Below are positions 54,320 to 64,000 of a stretch of DNA of 64,000 nt, in pieces. This stretch comes from Sthenelais limicola (Eukaryota; Annelida; Polychaeta; Phyllodocida; Sigalionidae). Within the stretch, counting starts at the first letter, position 1. Every line of letters begins with the position of its first letter. The DNA lies in the NCBI GenBank assembly GCA_942159475.1, contig OW804094.1, positions 57,346,966 through 57,410,965 on the forward strand, written 5' to 3'. Under the pieces are notes generated by a model that was not told the origin of the DNA, made no database searches, and worked only from the letters and a program-made list of their open reading frames with translations. Both the position numbers and the translations under genes were made by a program.

Positions 54320-57120
54320 ATAGTCTTATTGATTCATATCGACCTAGGATGATCCACCCCCTAGCCCCCCACCGCCCCCCCCCCCCAACCACAGCCTCGC
54401 CTCCAAGAACCCCCAACCCCCAACCTCCAACCTCCAACCCCCATCCATCGACCCACATATCCATCCATCTATCCCTCCCCACCCCAACTACCCTGTATAA
54501 CTTCTAGTATTGATGTAGCCTATAGTGATGTCTAAGTATATGTGTACATATGTGGTATGTTGTGAGGCATACGGACCAGATTACTCTTTACTGTATAGTG
54601 TAAAGTAGGTAAAGTAGGAGAATATCAACTCCAAAACTCCAAAAACCAATTCAACCCTGTGAAAATTGTCGTATTAAACTATATAACAGTGTATGGAAGT
54701 GAAACATTTCACCATCTCACCTCTCTGAACCAGACGGTAAAACTCAGAGACAGGAACACTAACATCGTTCATTCATTAATCATCTTTCATCTCATTTCAT
54801 CAACATCACTCATTAATCTCTTGTGAGTCACAAAGTAATGTCCCATGTTTTTAGTATAAAATCTTTTAAAAATATATGTACTTAACTGTAGGATATAGGA
54901 TGTAGGATATATATATAAAATGACTCTTTGAAATTGTGTAAAATTGTATGGTCGAATATTTTCATAACTTGTATGAGACTGGTAGAGAGATTTAACTATG
55001 AAGACCTGCTTGATTGATTGTTCAGATGATGCGACACCTTGACTGAAGATATAATTTGTAAGCTGTCAGGGCATGACGTAAATCACCCCGGGGGTGAGAT
55101 TGTATTATATTGTTATTAATTCCTGAATAAAGATTTTAGAACAAAGAAAAATGCTGGGCCTACATGATATGTGCAGGTGGCATAATGTTCATGTTATACA
55201 CCACTGGTCATTGAGCAGTGCATACAATGTTAAAGGTATAGGAGGCAGATACAGCACATGGGTGTAATAAATAGTATAAAAGTTCTATGATTGTGACTAC
55301 AAACAGTTTCATCTGTTTCAATAATCATAAACAATATGTATACATAAACACTGCACTGTAGTGGGTAACACAGCCTGATTTTAAAGAGACTAACCATTCC
55401 CCTCCAATAATTACGTCCATTGTAGTAACCTACATCAATGGTAAATAAGAAGTCCATTCTCAATGTCAGGACATCTGGAAAATATAAAGACAATACAACA
55501 AAGCCTTTCTGACAACTCTCCCTTTACTTTGAACTTTGCCGCATATATTGGGTCTGTTTTATCGTCGAAATGAACTGTCATTACTATAAATCTTTATTTT
55601 TATCTAAAGCGGACGCAAAAGGCGTTATAGTACATTATAACATTATACCCACATTATAATATTATATCCATATCCATCCATAGTGGGAGCATGGCTGATA
55701 CACATCCTGGGTATGCATACCCCATACGGATAGGAATAACAAATAGATCAGATCATCTTGGCAACCCACAATGTCATTACACACGAGGATTTATCATTGG
55801 TATTGTACCCAATTTATGGTTTATCAGTTACCGATCTAGGGGAATCTCAATATGTCCCCACCCCTCATCATATATGATGAGAGCAATATATGATGAGAGC
55901 AGTGCATATAACCGAAACGATTTAAGGGATTTAAGTTCATGGCCTCAACATCTGGAACAAAATCTTCTTTCTCATTATATGATTATCGGGTCTGTTCTGG
56001 CCTTTTGCTATTACCAAAGACTCAAATTACATGTCATAATCAGGTTGGCATTCATACCCTTTAAACCCCACATAATTATATGTACAATATTATGTCATGC
56101 TACAGTTATAAAACTATAAGATGGAATCTGAATGACCGCAGGTTGAGCCGAGTGGTTGCTGTAGTAAGAAAAATATGTCTCAACTCAGATGGTAGGAATA
56201 CCAAATATATAGTATGGAGGTTGATTTGAGCTCAGCCTGGAGCAAGCTAGTCGTTTCTATCACGGCTTCCAAAAGCTTAGATAGAATGGTCCGTATAACA
56301 CACCCGAAAGGCACCAGACAAATTCCACCAGAAAAAAATGAGATGCTGTAAAACTATACTAATGCCATTTTAGATTAAATCCTCTCAAATTTCTACAACA
56401 GGAATATTTAGGTAAGTTTCCACCGAGACTGACCGAATGGCGTGTGTGTGACTGTATATAAGCCTTTCATGTACCGTCGGAGTGCTGCGCGAATTATACC
56501 AGTCTCGCATTTGTCGGTCTGGACTTTCTCTGTTATGCTCAACTAGTTATTTACTACCTCCCACCCCGCCAAGTCTTGAGAAGAGCACATTCTAATGTAG
56601 TCATGTTGCCATGAACAGGACCTTAATGTCTATCAACTTATGCTGAGTTACAGTCGGACTGTACCATAGTCGCCAGTATGTAACAACCATTTCCCTACAC
56701 TACTTCGACCCCCAGATGCTGTGTTGGTTGTAAATATGACATACCACACTTCCTTATGTCTAACACGATCTGCTAAAATAGAAATTGTTCATGGAAACTG
56801 GTGCGTAGCAACCTTAGAATATCCCCTTGGTTAGGTTATGGGCGACAGTCAAGTGGTCAAGTAGGATCTGAAGCTTAACTTATTTGCATCAATGGCTACT
56901 TCAAATGCAGACTTATAGCGATGTGGAGTCTTCGAAACAATCTTTCAGTCTATTAAACTGCTGTGCGTGTGCTTGTCTACATATTACATAATACCTAAAA
57001 AGTTGTCGTTTGGTTTTAGTTTCTTAATGCCCGAACAACGGTCAGGGTTTTGTATATCAAGGGCTGCTTTAAAATTCTACAAGCCTCAAGTCTCGAAGCC
57101 AACGCCTAAAGGGTATTAGA
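54320..57120. other. LINE-A 3' region and non-coding DNA
   Basis: A C-rich tract at 54.35-54.49 kb. A possible LINE-A 3' end lies near 55.14 kb (ATCACCCCGGGGGTGAGATT followed by AATAAAG). The 142-codon frame at 55691-56119 has no domain and is likely chance. Nothing else was recognised to 57.12 kb. Confidence 0.4.
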
Positions 57121-57391
57121 CATCTATTTTTTTTATTTTTTTTTATTTTATTTTTATACGACAGTACATTCAATTCATGGCCTCGCGGTAAGGCGATTTT
57201 ATGGACACCTGTCTTAATATATTAACCTTTCTATCATAATATAATTAATATGGTATTATACAGTGATATGCAATTTCTTTATGAATCAATAAAAAAATAT
57301 ACAATTTCAATACAATATGATTAGTCAGTCATCGTCTGAGTCAATGGTTTTGTCGAGGGGGCGGGTGTATTTTTACCGATACGTGGGTATT

Positions 57392-58774
57392 TTAGTCAAA
57401 GTGCCCATGTTCGCGTTGTCTGAGCAATAACATGTGTTTTAAGTGACTTTTTAGCTCGTTTTCTTCTAAGTTTCTAATATTGCTGTGTAATTTGTTCCAA
57501 TTATAAGATATCTGGTATGAAAGGGACCTTTTATCACTTTCCGTTCGTGGCATAAATTGTTTCAGTATAATGCCATCATGCCGTCTGGTGTTTCTGTTTA
57601 GAACCTCTTGATTACCTTCATGCTGACTCTGCTTTTTACCTCTTTTTATCAGTAGAAGTTCCTGCCTATTTGTAACTGATAGTATCTTATATTTCTCGTG
57701 CATTTCTACTCTTGTAGTATCATTGTCTGCTTTTACCGCTATTCTAATTGCTCTATTTTGAAGTGCCTGTATCTTCTTCATCTTTGTTTTGCAGACGGGC
57801 GTTAAAAATACGAGGCTGTAATCTAGAATTGATAATATATATGTCTTTAACAAGAGTATGGCTGCGTGCTCTGTTAAATATGGCCTCATAATACTTAGTT
57901 GGTGTATACGATAATTTAGGTTTTTGTGGAGTTGTCCGACCTGTTTAAGCATGTTTAGCTTCCTATCAAGGTTTATTCCGAGATATTCATAGCTGTCTAC
58001 ATTTTCTAGGCTTATATTATTGATTTTTATAACTGGCTTTCTATTTAAGTTCTTTCTGGTGAATAGCATACTTTTCGTCTTTTTTATGTTTATTTTTATT
58101 TTGTTTGCAATCGACCATCTGTAGAACAGAGCCATATCTTCTTCCATGATGTTTTCCAATGTATCTATATCCGTTCCTGTTATATATATTGCAGTATCAT
58201 CTGCATATAATATGCATCGACTTCTCATGTTGAGATTTTTAATATCGTTTGCATAGATCAGGTACATTAATGGTCCGAGTACAGACCCCTGCGGTACGCC
58301 GCAGCCTATAGCTAATTCAGAAGAGGTGTTATCTGTTGTCTGAACTCTCTGTGTGCGGTTACCTAGGTATGACCTAATCCAATTCAGATACGCTCCTTCA
58401 ATACCACATTTTTCCATTTTTTCTGTCAAAATTTTATGATTAACGCTGTTAAATGCCTTACTGAAATCGATAAAAATAGTTAAGACTAGTTCCTGTTTGT
58501 TTAATGCTTCATTTATCGGACTTAATAATGTTGTTAGTGCATCTGCCGTACCACGTTCAGGAAGGTAGCCATATTGGTTCTTGCATAGTATATCATTATC
58601 TAGGAGGTGTGTTTGTATTCGTGGCGTTACAATTTTTTCCAATAGTTTACCGACAAGGTGTATTAAAGTAATTGGTCGTACATCTTCTATCTTTTTTGGC
58701 ATTTCTTTCATGGGTATGGCTTTGCAAAGGCTTCTTTTCCAGTCTAATGGAAATATACCATCTTTTAATGACAT
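57392..58774 (-). CDS. LINE-C reverse transcriptase (ORF2, C-terminal part)
   Basis: 460 codons with no internal stop. Motifs: VRPITLIHLVGKLLEKI, FIDFSKAFNSVNH, CGVPQGSVLGPLMYLIYAND, YADD intact, SYEYLGINLDRKLN. The post-palm region has QNRAIRIAV and ends NWNKLHSNIRNLEENELK. The ATG at 58774 lies inside the domain; the natural protein would continue from the endonuclease frame upstream. It performs target-primed reverse transcription in this family. The LINE-A RT matches it region by region. Confidence 0.9.
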   Translation of the reverse strand: MSLKDGIFPLDWKRSLCKAIPMKEMPKKIEDVRPITLIHLVGKLLEKIVTPRIQTHLLDNDILCKNQYGYLPERGTADALTTLLSPINEALNKQELVLTIFIDFSKAFNSVNHKILTEKMEKCGIEGAYLNWIRSYLGNRTQRVQTTDNTSSELAIGCGVPQGSVLGPLMYLIYANDIKNLNMRSRCILYADDTAIYITGTDIDTLENIMEEDMALFYRWSIANKIKINIKKTKSMLFTRKNLNRKPVIKINNISLENVDSYEYLGINLDRKLNMLKQVGQLHKNLNYRIHQLSIMRPYLTEHAAILLLKTYILSILDYSLVFLTPVCKTKMKKIQALQNRAIRIAVKADNDTTRVEMHEKYKILSVTNRQELLLIKRGKKQSQHEGNQEVLNRNTRRHDGIILKQFMPRTESDKRSLSYQISYNWNKLHSNIRNLEENELKSHLKHMLLLRQREHGHFD

Positions 58775-60161
58775 ATTGACATATTTTCCTTACTAGTTTT
58801 ATTACCTCTTCTTCATCGATTTCTTCAACTTCTAGCGGCCTTGCAAAATCTTCTCTAACTATATTGTGATGTATGTCTGGAATTTCTGACTGAATTTTAT
58901 CTCCTATCGCACAAAAAAATATATTTGTATGCTCTGCCAGGTCTAGTCCTTTCAATGCTTTTCCATCATCGTCATATAGCGTGGTAATATTTGTACTTCT
59001 CTTCCCTTGTAGTTCCGCGACAATTCTCCAAAACTTTTTACCGTCATTTTTATTTTCTTCCAGTAGGTTTCTATAAAATCTTTGTTTTGCCTGTTTGAGA
59101 TTTTTGTTAAACTCGTTTTGAGATCGTCTGGCGATGCTCAAATCTTCTAAGTTTTTTGTTCTGTTTGCTTTTCTAAATGCTAGTCTCCGTTCTTTAGCTA
59201 AACGCATTAAATTTTCATCATACCAGGATGGTCTTTCTGTTTTAAACTTATACCTTTTCAGTGGTGCTAGGTGGTTTGCACCTTCTTTTAGTTGCTCTAA
59301 CATAATATTCCAGGCTTTATCAATATCATTACAGGAGTATAAAGTGTCCCAGTCGTATTCTCTCAAATACTGCGCTAATTTTTCTTGTGTATAATTTCTA
59401 AAGTTTCTTCCCATAAACTCTGTACCCTGGCGTATTTCCCTTTCCGATTTTATATTCAGGTATATACCTTGGTGGTCGGAGATATTATATTCTATTGTGC
59501 CATATCTATAGTCCATTTTTATATTTACCATATAAAAATCTAGGATAGAGTCTTTATATAATCCATATCTAGTGGTATTCTCCATTCTAATTTCTAGGCT
59601 ATGTTTTCTGCTAAAGCGGTCTAATAGTGCGTATTTCCTATCAGCTTTTTCCGTCAGATCAATATTAAAATCCCCTACTATGATCGTGTCATAATTGGTT
59701 TTGTTTGCTAATCTCTGGCTTGTTATTTCTTCCAATATATTAGATATTTCTGATAAACCTTCAGATGCATTGCATGCCGGTGGGCGATATACGCAAATTA
59801 TCAATTTCCTTTTTATATTCTCTTTCCTAACTATCATCGCTTGTAATTCAATATTTTTGGTTTTTTCTCTGTCTATATTAATTTCTTCTATGTCCAGATC
59901 CTGCCTAACAAATGTACACAGTCCTCCTCTGTGTTTGTCAGTATCTCTATCTCTCCTAAGGCAATTATAATTTTTATGAGCTATATATTCGGTTGGTATT
60001 GTTTTTCTTAGCCACGTTTCAGATAAGCATAAGATTTCTGGATTATGATCAAGTATGTCTAAGTGAATTGAATCTTTCTTTTGCATTATCGATCTAACAT
60101 TTAGATGTAATATTTTGAATCCATTTCTTTTTGTTATGTCAGTCCATCTTTTTAGGGCCAT
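58647..60161 (-). pseudogene. LINE-C endonuclease (ORF2, N-terminal part)
   Basis: The ATG at 60161 gives MALKRWTDITKRNGFKILHL. APE-type endonuclease motifs follow: NVRS (residue 21), LSETWLRK (Glu 48), CVYRPPA, IIVGDFNID, DSILDFYMV and SDHQGIYLNI, all intact. The linker includes RPSWYDENLMRLAKERR. At about 58790 the frame is lost: about 30-35 residues present in LINE-A (KNIDINKSSGCDTI onward) are missing, and RT continues in another frame. The local direct repeat AATATGTCA marks the probable deletion junction. The last 45 codons are out of frame. Confidence 0.85.
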
Positions 60162-60198
60162 GTCTTATTGTCAGTCAACGTTAGTGGAGATGGAAGAG

Positions 60199-60531
60199 GC
60201 TTATTGTAAGCGCTATTATCATTATAAATACATAACAGAGTGACTTATTGTAAGCGCAATCCATTATGGCGAATCATAGAGTAATAAATCTACAGTTCAT
60301 ATAAGCGATGTTCAGAAATTTCAAAGGCATTAGGAAACATCATCATATGTCACTATATAGCTCCAATTACACACAGAATATCTTATAAGGTTGGGGTGAC
60401 TTATTGTAAGCGCAGAGACCTCATGAGATAACATTCATAAGCATAGTACAAAACATTTTTAGAAATGAAACGAATATGTAACAATATCTAGTAATCAGTC
60501 ATCTGAGATTGGGAAGACTTATTGTAAGCGC
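60199..60531. repeat. Four hairpin motifs in the LINE-C spacer
   Basis: CTTATTGTAAGCGC occurs at 60200, 60244, 60400 and 60518, usually preceded by GA. CTTA-TTG-TAAG is self-complementary, and the first copy extends to GCTTA/TAAGC. The copies are irregularly spaced in otherwise unrelated DNA between the SGNH-like ORF and the endonuclease. Function unknown; a regulatory, RNA-structure or recombination role is possible. The rest of 60.53-61.01 kb shows nothing recognisable. Confidence 0.75.
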
Positions 60532-61012
60532 AACCTTCATTCAGTAAATAATTCGCACAAAGAATAACATTATACATAGCATTGGACTGATCATTATATT
60601 ATATTATCTGAGTAAGCTTCATTCTAGCAGTGAATCAGTAATGTTCGACCAATACATTCTATATATATACTTTGGCTCCAATCCAAAAATGCATTCCTCT
60701 AACATACTCTACTGATTGAAATACTGTTTATATTGGTCTAGTGTTCGGGCAAAAATAGTATAATATATCTACACACAATCTAGACTATGTTCTGGGGGCA
60801 CTTTGAGTGCGCTCCCATATAAACCTTAGAATATGTCTTTTGATATAGGGAAGCGATCATCCGAATCTGACTAGTCCGTTTGCCGTTTTGCTCCACACAA
60901 TTGTTTCCACGTTGTCCTATTGTTATTGTTTTCTCTAGGCGATCATGCATGCTATATCTCATCGTCCTGCCGTCTGGCAGCGAGGACATAATTATGGCAA
61001 GCCTTAGATGGC

Positions 61013-61645
61013 CTATTGAAACTTGGTGATTGGATCGTCGTGAAAATTGAGAATCTGTTTGCCCCATTCTTTTATGACAGACTCTTCAACATGTATTCCG
61101 TCAGGTATCTTGTTTAAGTAATGTCGTGGTTTGCCCCTCTGGTATCTATGTACCTTCGTATGGAAATAGATATGTCTAATTCCTCTTTTTTCATTAATCA
61201 TACGAATGTCCTCGTTAATTGTCATTATGGCATCATTTATCATATTTTGTTTATCAGATACACCTTCAAGACGGTTCGCTCTATTAAATTCCATGCCAAT
61301 TAGGCCTCCTATTGTGATATACGATATACGTTGTTCTCTTTCTAGGACATTTAGGGCCTCTGTATAACGGTCAAACATGTGACGTACTAGCATGCCTTCA
61401 GTATTTTCCGCTAAGCTAATTTCCTTGGTCCGTTGATCTTTCCGACAAAAATCGCATATGCCTCCAATAAGTATAATGTTAGAAGGGATGAGTTGCGGGA
61501 AAATCTCTTTAGCCTTGTATGCCAGTTCCACAATTCCCCATCCTGGGTACGAGTAGGTCGCTATATTTGGGTTTTCCCCCAAATGGTCTATTAGCGTTCT
61601 TCCTCTAGAATCAGAGAGGACTAGTGTGAGTTTGCCCACGTTCAT
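61013..61645 (-). CDS. SGNH-hydrolase-like ORF of LINE-C
   Basis: 210 residues. LVLSDSRGRTL (Ser 11, block I), a Gly in PGWG (block II), LIGGICDF (block III, with Cys where Asn is usual in GxND) and PDGIHV (Asp 182, His 185, block V) outline an SGNH/GDSL-type fold. Some CR1-group LINEs carry an esterase-like domain in ORF1; here it is a separate ORF between ORF1 and ORF2. Its substrate is unknown. The partial LINE-A copy keeps the Asp-His block, indicating that the domain is a stable part of the family. Confidence 0.75.
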   Translation of the reverse strand: MNVGKLTLVLSDSRGRTLIDHLGENPNIATYSYPGWGIVELAYKAKEIFPQLIPSNIILIGGICDFCRKDQRTKEISLAENTEGMLVRHMFDRYTEALNVLEREQRISYITIGGLIGMEFNRANRLEGVSDKQNMINDAIMTINEDIRMINEKRGIRHIYFHTKVHRYQRGKPRHYLNKIPDGIHVEESVIKEWGKQILNFHDDPITKFQ

Positions 61646-61885
61646 GCTTTTTTGGTTTTCGCCTGAAAGTATAATACGAGTTTACAGTCATAACCAATGT
61701 ATATATATATATTGATATTATCAGGAGCATTCCATCTCATTGACACATATACTAGAGTTTTCTTCGTCAAAACCACTGAGGGGATCGGATCGTATCATTT
61801 CCAAGTTATTGTCTTGCGAAGCTTGGTCTTTTGCTAATGGGGGTGATATTACCATAGGGGGCGAACTGACAGTTCTATTTTCGTC

Positions 61886-63763
61886 TCATCTACGTAGTGG
61901 CGTCATGTTTGATCGCCATGATTTGTCTACCTTAGTATCAGCTTTCTGCGAAAATAAAGTAATATCATTTCTTTCTTTTTTCTTACTCACTTTTTTCTCT
62001 TCGTCACTAGTCGACTCGCTATGAGGCCGTTTTACTGAAGGGGATCTGTTCCTTCCTTGTTCACTTTTATCGATTATCTGGTCAGTGCGTCCTCTCCTTC
62101 TCCACTCTGGTTGAAATCTGTCATCCAATTCATTTTTCGAAGCTTCACTAGCTTCAGGATTACCGATCGGGTCTCCAAACATGTTGGTTTCAGAATGGTC
62201 TATAATCATGTCCACGCTGTCTGTTTCGTCAGATTTTCCGGCTTTCTTTTGATCATTGTTTCTCCACTGCAATGCTCTAGATTGTTGTCTTCGGCGTGGC
62301 GAATTGCTTGTAGTGCGATCGGATTCAATTTCATTTAGTCCTGAAAATTGAAATTGCACCCTGTCCGCTAGGTCATTATTTGTATTGTAGTGATGTCTGA
62401 TTTCTTCCAACATTTGTCCTACAATGTTAGCCCCTTTGTGTGTTTTTTCGGCCATTTCTCTCGATCCCAGTCTACATCCCGCTGCCCAAAACATGTCATT
62501 TGTTGCTTCGTATAAACGTACCGGTCCTGTTCGTACTAGATAGTCTTGCAAATTTTCGTTTTGGGCAAACTTCTCATTTAGGATAGCGCGCATTATATCC
62601 ACTTTCACCTTATCCCATTTGTCAGTTGATGGAATCTGACTGCCAATCCTTTTTGCTTCTTTGGCTTCACTAGTATTGAAAATTTGGGATGCTCTATCGC
62701 GATCACCTAGCATGTTTGCACGGCAGAATTGATATGCTTGCTCTACACTGTTATATTGCTCGCCTCTGATTTCAATTTTGCAGTTATGAAAATTACTGAG
62801 CGGACTATACTTTGACTGAAAGTAGATTGCATTGTTATGTGATACCGTTTTGGCGTCTTCCAGGGTCAAACCATCCTCTAAGTTCCCTAATTGGTCATGC
62901 GTGTATGTTATGCCGTTGACAGTAATCGTATCTCTAATGATTTTTCCAACCTGATTTTTACCGATACTGCTTATGTGTGCCTGTATGCATCTAAGATCGT
63001 TTTTTGCTTCAATTACATTCTCGGGCAAATCCGCATTGATGTACACATTGAAACAGTCTCTGGTATCTTTCAAGCTCTTTCGTCGATTGTAAATGAAATC
63101 TCTTTTACTTATATCGCCTAGTTTCACGATCACTTGTCTTGTTCCTCTTGTTCTCACTGGTATTCTCTTGGCTGAAATTATGTCGTTTACTGTCAGTCTT
63201 TTATCTACTTGCTGTAGCACATAGTGAACAGCCTCAACCGTATTTTCTAGTTTGTACTCAGTAACCCCTGACAAGATAAGATTGTTTCTTCTACGATCAA
63301 TGTCCATTTCCGTGCATTTTTTTTCCAGGCATTTCTTTTCAAGTTTCACCTTATTTAGATCTTCCCTCAAACTTATCAGTTCCCTTCTCATATCCCAATC
63401 GTTGTTTATTAGATGTTGTATTTTCCTATTCTGACATTCAAAATTCGCATGGGCCATATGTACGGACAATTTCAATTGATTCGAGCTGGGTGATTCTTCT
63501 GCCAAGCTATATTCAGTCGGACTATGAAGCTCGTTTTCTCGGAACGGAGGTACACACGGGGCTTCAAACACTGCTTTACCATACAATCTGGGATTAACCG
63601 CAGGTGTGAATGCTTTGTGGCCGGCCTGGGCAATCATGGTTTCGAAAAACAAGCTATTCGTGGCCATTTTCGTACAGTTTCCAAATACAAAATACGATAT
63701 TCTGATCAAAATGTTCACTTTCAACTCACAAATTTTTTTCCCACGTATCGGTGTCACCCGCAC
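61886..63763 (-). CDS. LINE-C ORF1: coiled coil, RRM-like region and NADAR-like domain
   Basis: 625 codons; the likely start is Met 33 (MATNSLFFETM, position 63667). A coiled coil is at about 112-158. An L1/CR1-type RRM-like region is at about 158-290 (RRRNNLILSGV, IISAKRI, RQVIVKLG). A NADAR-like domain is at about 311-456: YSPLSNF, GEQYNSVEQAYQFCRAN, DKWDKVKVDIMRAILNEKF, VRTGPVRLYEAT, MFWAAG and GANIVGQMLEEIR. The tail is basic and Ser-rich, with a possible nuclear signal (KKVSKKKERND). NADAR proteins (YbiA-like) remove ADP-ribose from guanine in RNA or DNA. The ORF is intact. ORF1 proteins of LINEs bind element RNA, so the domain may protect nucleic acid; that role is inference. Confidence 0.85.
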   Translation of the reverse strand: MRVTPIRGKKICELKVNILIRISYFVFGNCTKMATNSLFFETMIAQAGHKAFTPAVNPRLYGKAVFEAPCVPPFRENELHSPTEYSLAEESPSSNQLKLSVHMAHANFECQNRKIQHLINNDWDMRRELISLREDLNKVKLEKKCLEKKCTEMDIDRRRNNLILSGVTEYKLENTVEAVHYVLQQVDKRLTVNDIISAKRIPVRTRGTRQVIVKLGDISKRDFIYNRRKSLKDTRDCFNVYINADLPENVIEAKNDLRCIQAHISSIGKNQVGKIIRDTITVNGITYTHDQLGNLEDGLTLEDAKTVSHNNAIYFQSKYSPLSNFHNCKIEIRGEQYNSVEQAYQFCRANMLGDRDRASQIFNTSEAKEAKRIGSQIPSTDKWDKVKVDIMRAILNEKFAQNENLQDYLVRTGPVRLYEATNDMFWAAGCRLGSREMAEKTHKGANIVGQMLEEIRHHYNTNNDLADRVQFQFSGLNEIESDRTTSNSPRRRQQSRALQWRNNDQKKAGKSDETDSVDMIIDHSETNMFGDPIGNPEASEASKNELDDRFQPEWRRRGRTDQIIDKSEQGRNRSPSVKRPHSESTSDEEKKVSKKKERNDITLFSQKADTKVDKSWRSNMTPLRR

Positions 63764-63950
63764 TTCTCGTATAGTTTAGTCCAGAAGTTTACCCGTGGCG
63801 GATAACCTTCATAATTGAGTGTTTTGTCTCTCTGTGTTGGTCAGTAGGAAAACACGTCCGTCCCCCTCGAACGTTGACTCTATTCTAACATATCTATGCA
63901 TGCGTAACCCTTACAACACCCCCGCCCCCCCCCCCCCATTTCACCCGGTG
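63764..63950. other. Sequence upstream of LINE-C ORF1
   Basis: Probable 5' untranslated region of LINE-C. It includes a C-run at 63.92-63.94 kb (G-run on the element strand). The 5' end cannot be fixed from one copy. Confidence 0.4.
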
Positions 63951-63954
63951 GATG

Positions 63955-64000
63955 GCGAATAAATTCTTGAATAAATTCTTGAATAAATTCTTGAATGAAT
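63955..64000 (+). repeat. 12-bp tandem tail repeat
   Basis: AATAAATTCTTG repeats at least three times to the window end, following ACCCGGTGGATGGCG. This resembles the variable tails of CR1/L2-type LINEs on the plus strand, so another LINE 3' end may lie here head-to-head with LINE-C. Confidence 0.5.

Larger units (their letters stand above)
43507..55140 (+). mobile_element. LINE-A, plus strand, interrupted by other elements
   Basis: Pieces at 43507-44317, 51061-51539 and 52030-54317 read in order as a partial SGNH-like ORF, the endonuclease start, the rest of the endonuclease, and the RT, colinear with LINE-C (57.1-63.8 kb). The gaps are an Ngaro-like element and a short inverted-repeat element. 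The 5' end is truncated inside the SGNH ORF. The 3' end is uncertain; an AATAAAGATTTTAGAAC stretch near 55.12-55.14 kb is a candidate. Multiple frameshifts make it inactive. Confidence 0.75.
57123..63850 (-). mobile_element. LINE-C, nearly full-length three-part LINE with NADAR-like domain
   Basis: Minus-strand order: ORF1 (63763-61886), SGNH-like ORF (61645-61013), an 851-bp spacer with hairpin repeats, endonuclease (60161), reverse transcriptase to 57392, 3' UTR of about 230 bp, and an A-rich tail (T-rich at 57123-57161). The 5' boundary is not defined. ORF1, SGNH and both enzymatic domains are open, but a deletion plus frameshift joins endonuclease to RT near 58785, so the copy is inactive. 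LINE-A is a relative. Confidence 0.8.

Noticed and set aside
55691..56119. 142-codon plus-strand frame
   Set aside because: No recognisable domain, unusual composition for a gene and no supporting context; probably chance.

Overview
The window is eukaryotic, almost certainly from an invertebrate animal. It is AT-rich, with introns that follow GT..AG, a THAP-domain gene relic, piggyBac, Ngaro/DIRS-like and CR1/jockey-group LINE sequences, hAT-like elements and minisatellites. The palindrome TAGGCCTA recurs, which I associate from memory with echinoderm and hemichordate DNA, but that cannot settle the species. No conserved single-copy host gene and no canonical tRNA or rRNA gene was recognised. 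Almost everything interpretable is mobile DNA, much of it nested.

Layout. 0-15 kb: non-coding DNA with a tRNA-like SINE head, a LINE 3' fragment, several short inverted-repeat elements, a 27-bp minisatellite, a large G-rich/C-rich minisatellite and a polypurine tract. 16-20 kb: a decayed tyrosine-recombinase retrotransposon on the minus strand (gag, RT/RNase H, recombinase, B-A-B terminal repeats). 20.1-21.1 kb: a second gag of the same kind on the plus strand. 24.7-39.2 kb: exons of a THAP plus DDE-like gene, with splice sites and phases that fit together. A 12-kb piggyBac-like element sits in one intron at a TTAA site, and exons 3-6 look inverted relative to exons 1-2. 40.8-41.7 kb: a foldback element.

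43.5-54.3 kb is a three-level nest. A plus-strand LINE (called LINE-A here) is interrupted by an Ngaro-like element without target duplication. That element's B2 repeat is interrupted by a 5'-truncated minus-strand LINE (LINE-B) with an intact RT and a 7-bp target duplication. A short inverted-repeat element also interrupts LINE-A.

57.1-63.8 kb holds LINE-C on the minus strand, related to LINE-A. It has an ORF1 with coiled coil, RRM-like region and a NADAR-type domain, then a separate SGNH-hydrolase-like ORF, then APE-type endonuclease and reverse transcriptase. The NADAR-like domain in a retrotransposon ORF1 is the most striking observation: NADAR proteins are known as ADP-ribose-guanine hydrolases, so the element may carry a nucleic-acid de-ADP-ribosylation activity. 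The repeated hairpin motif between its ORFs is also unexplained.
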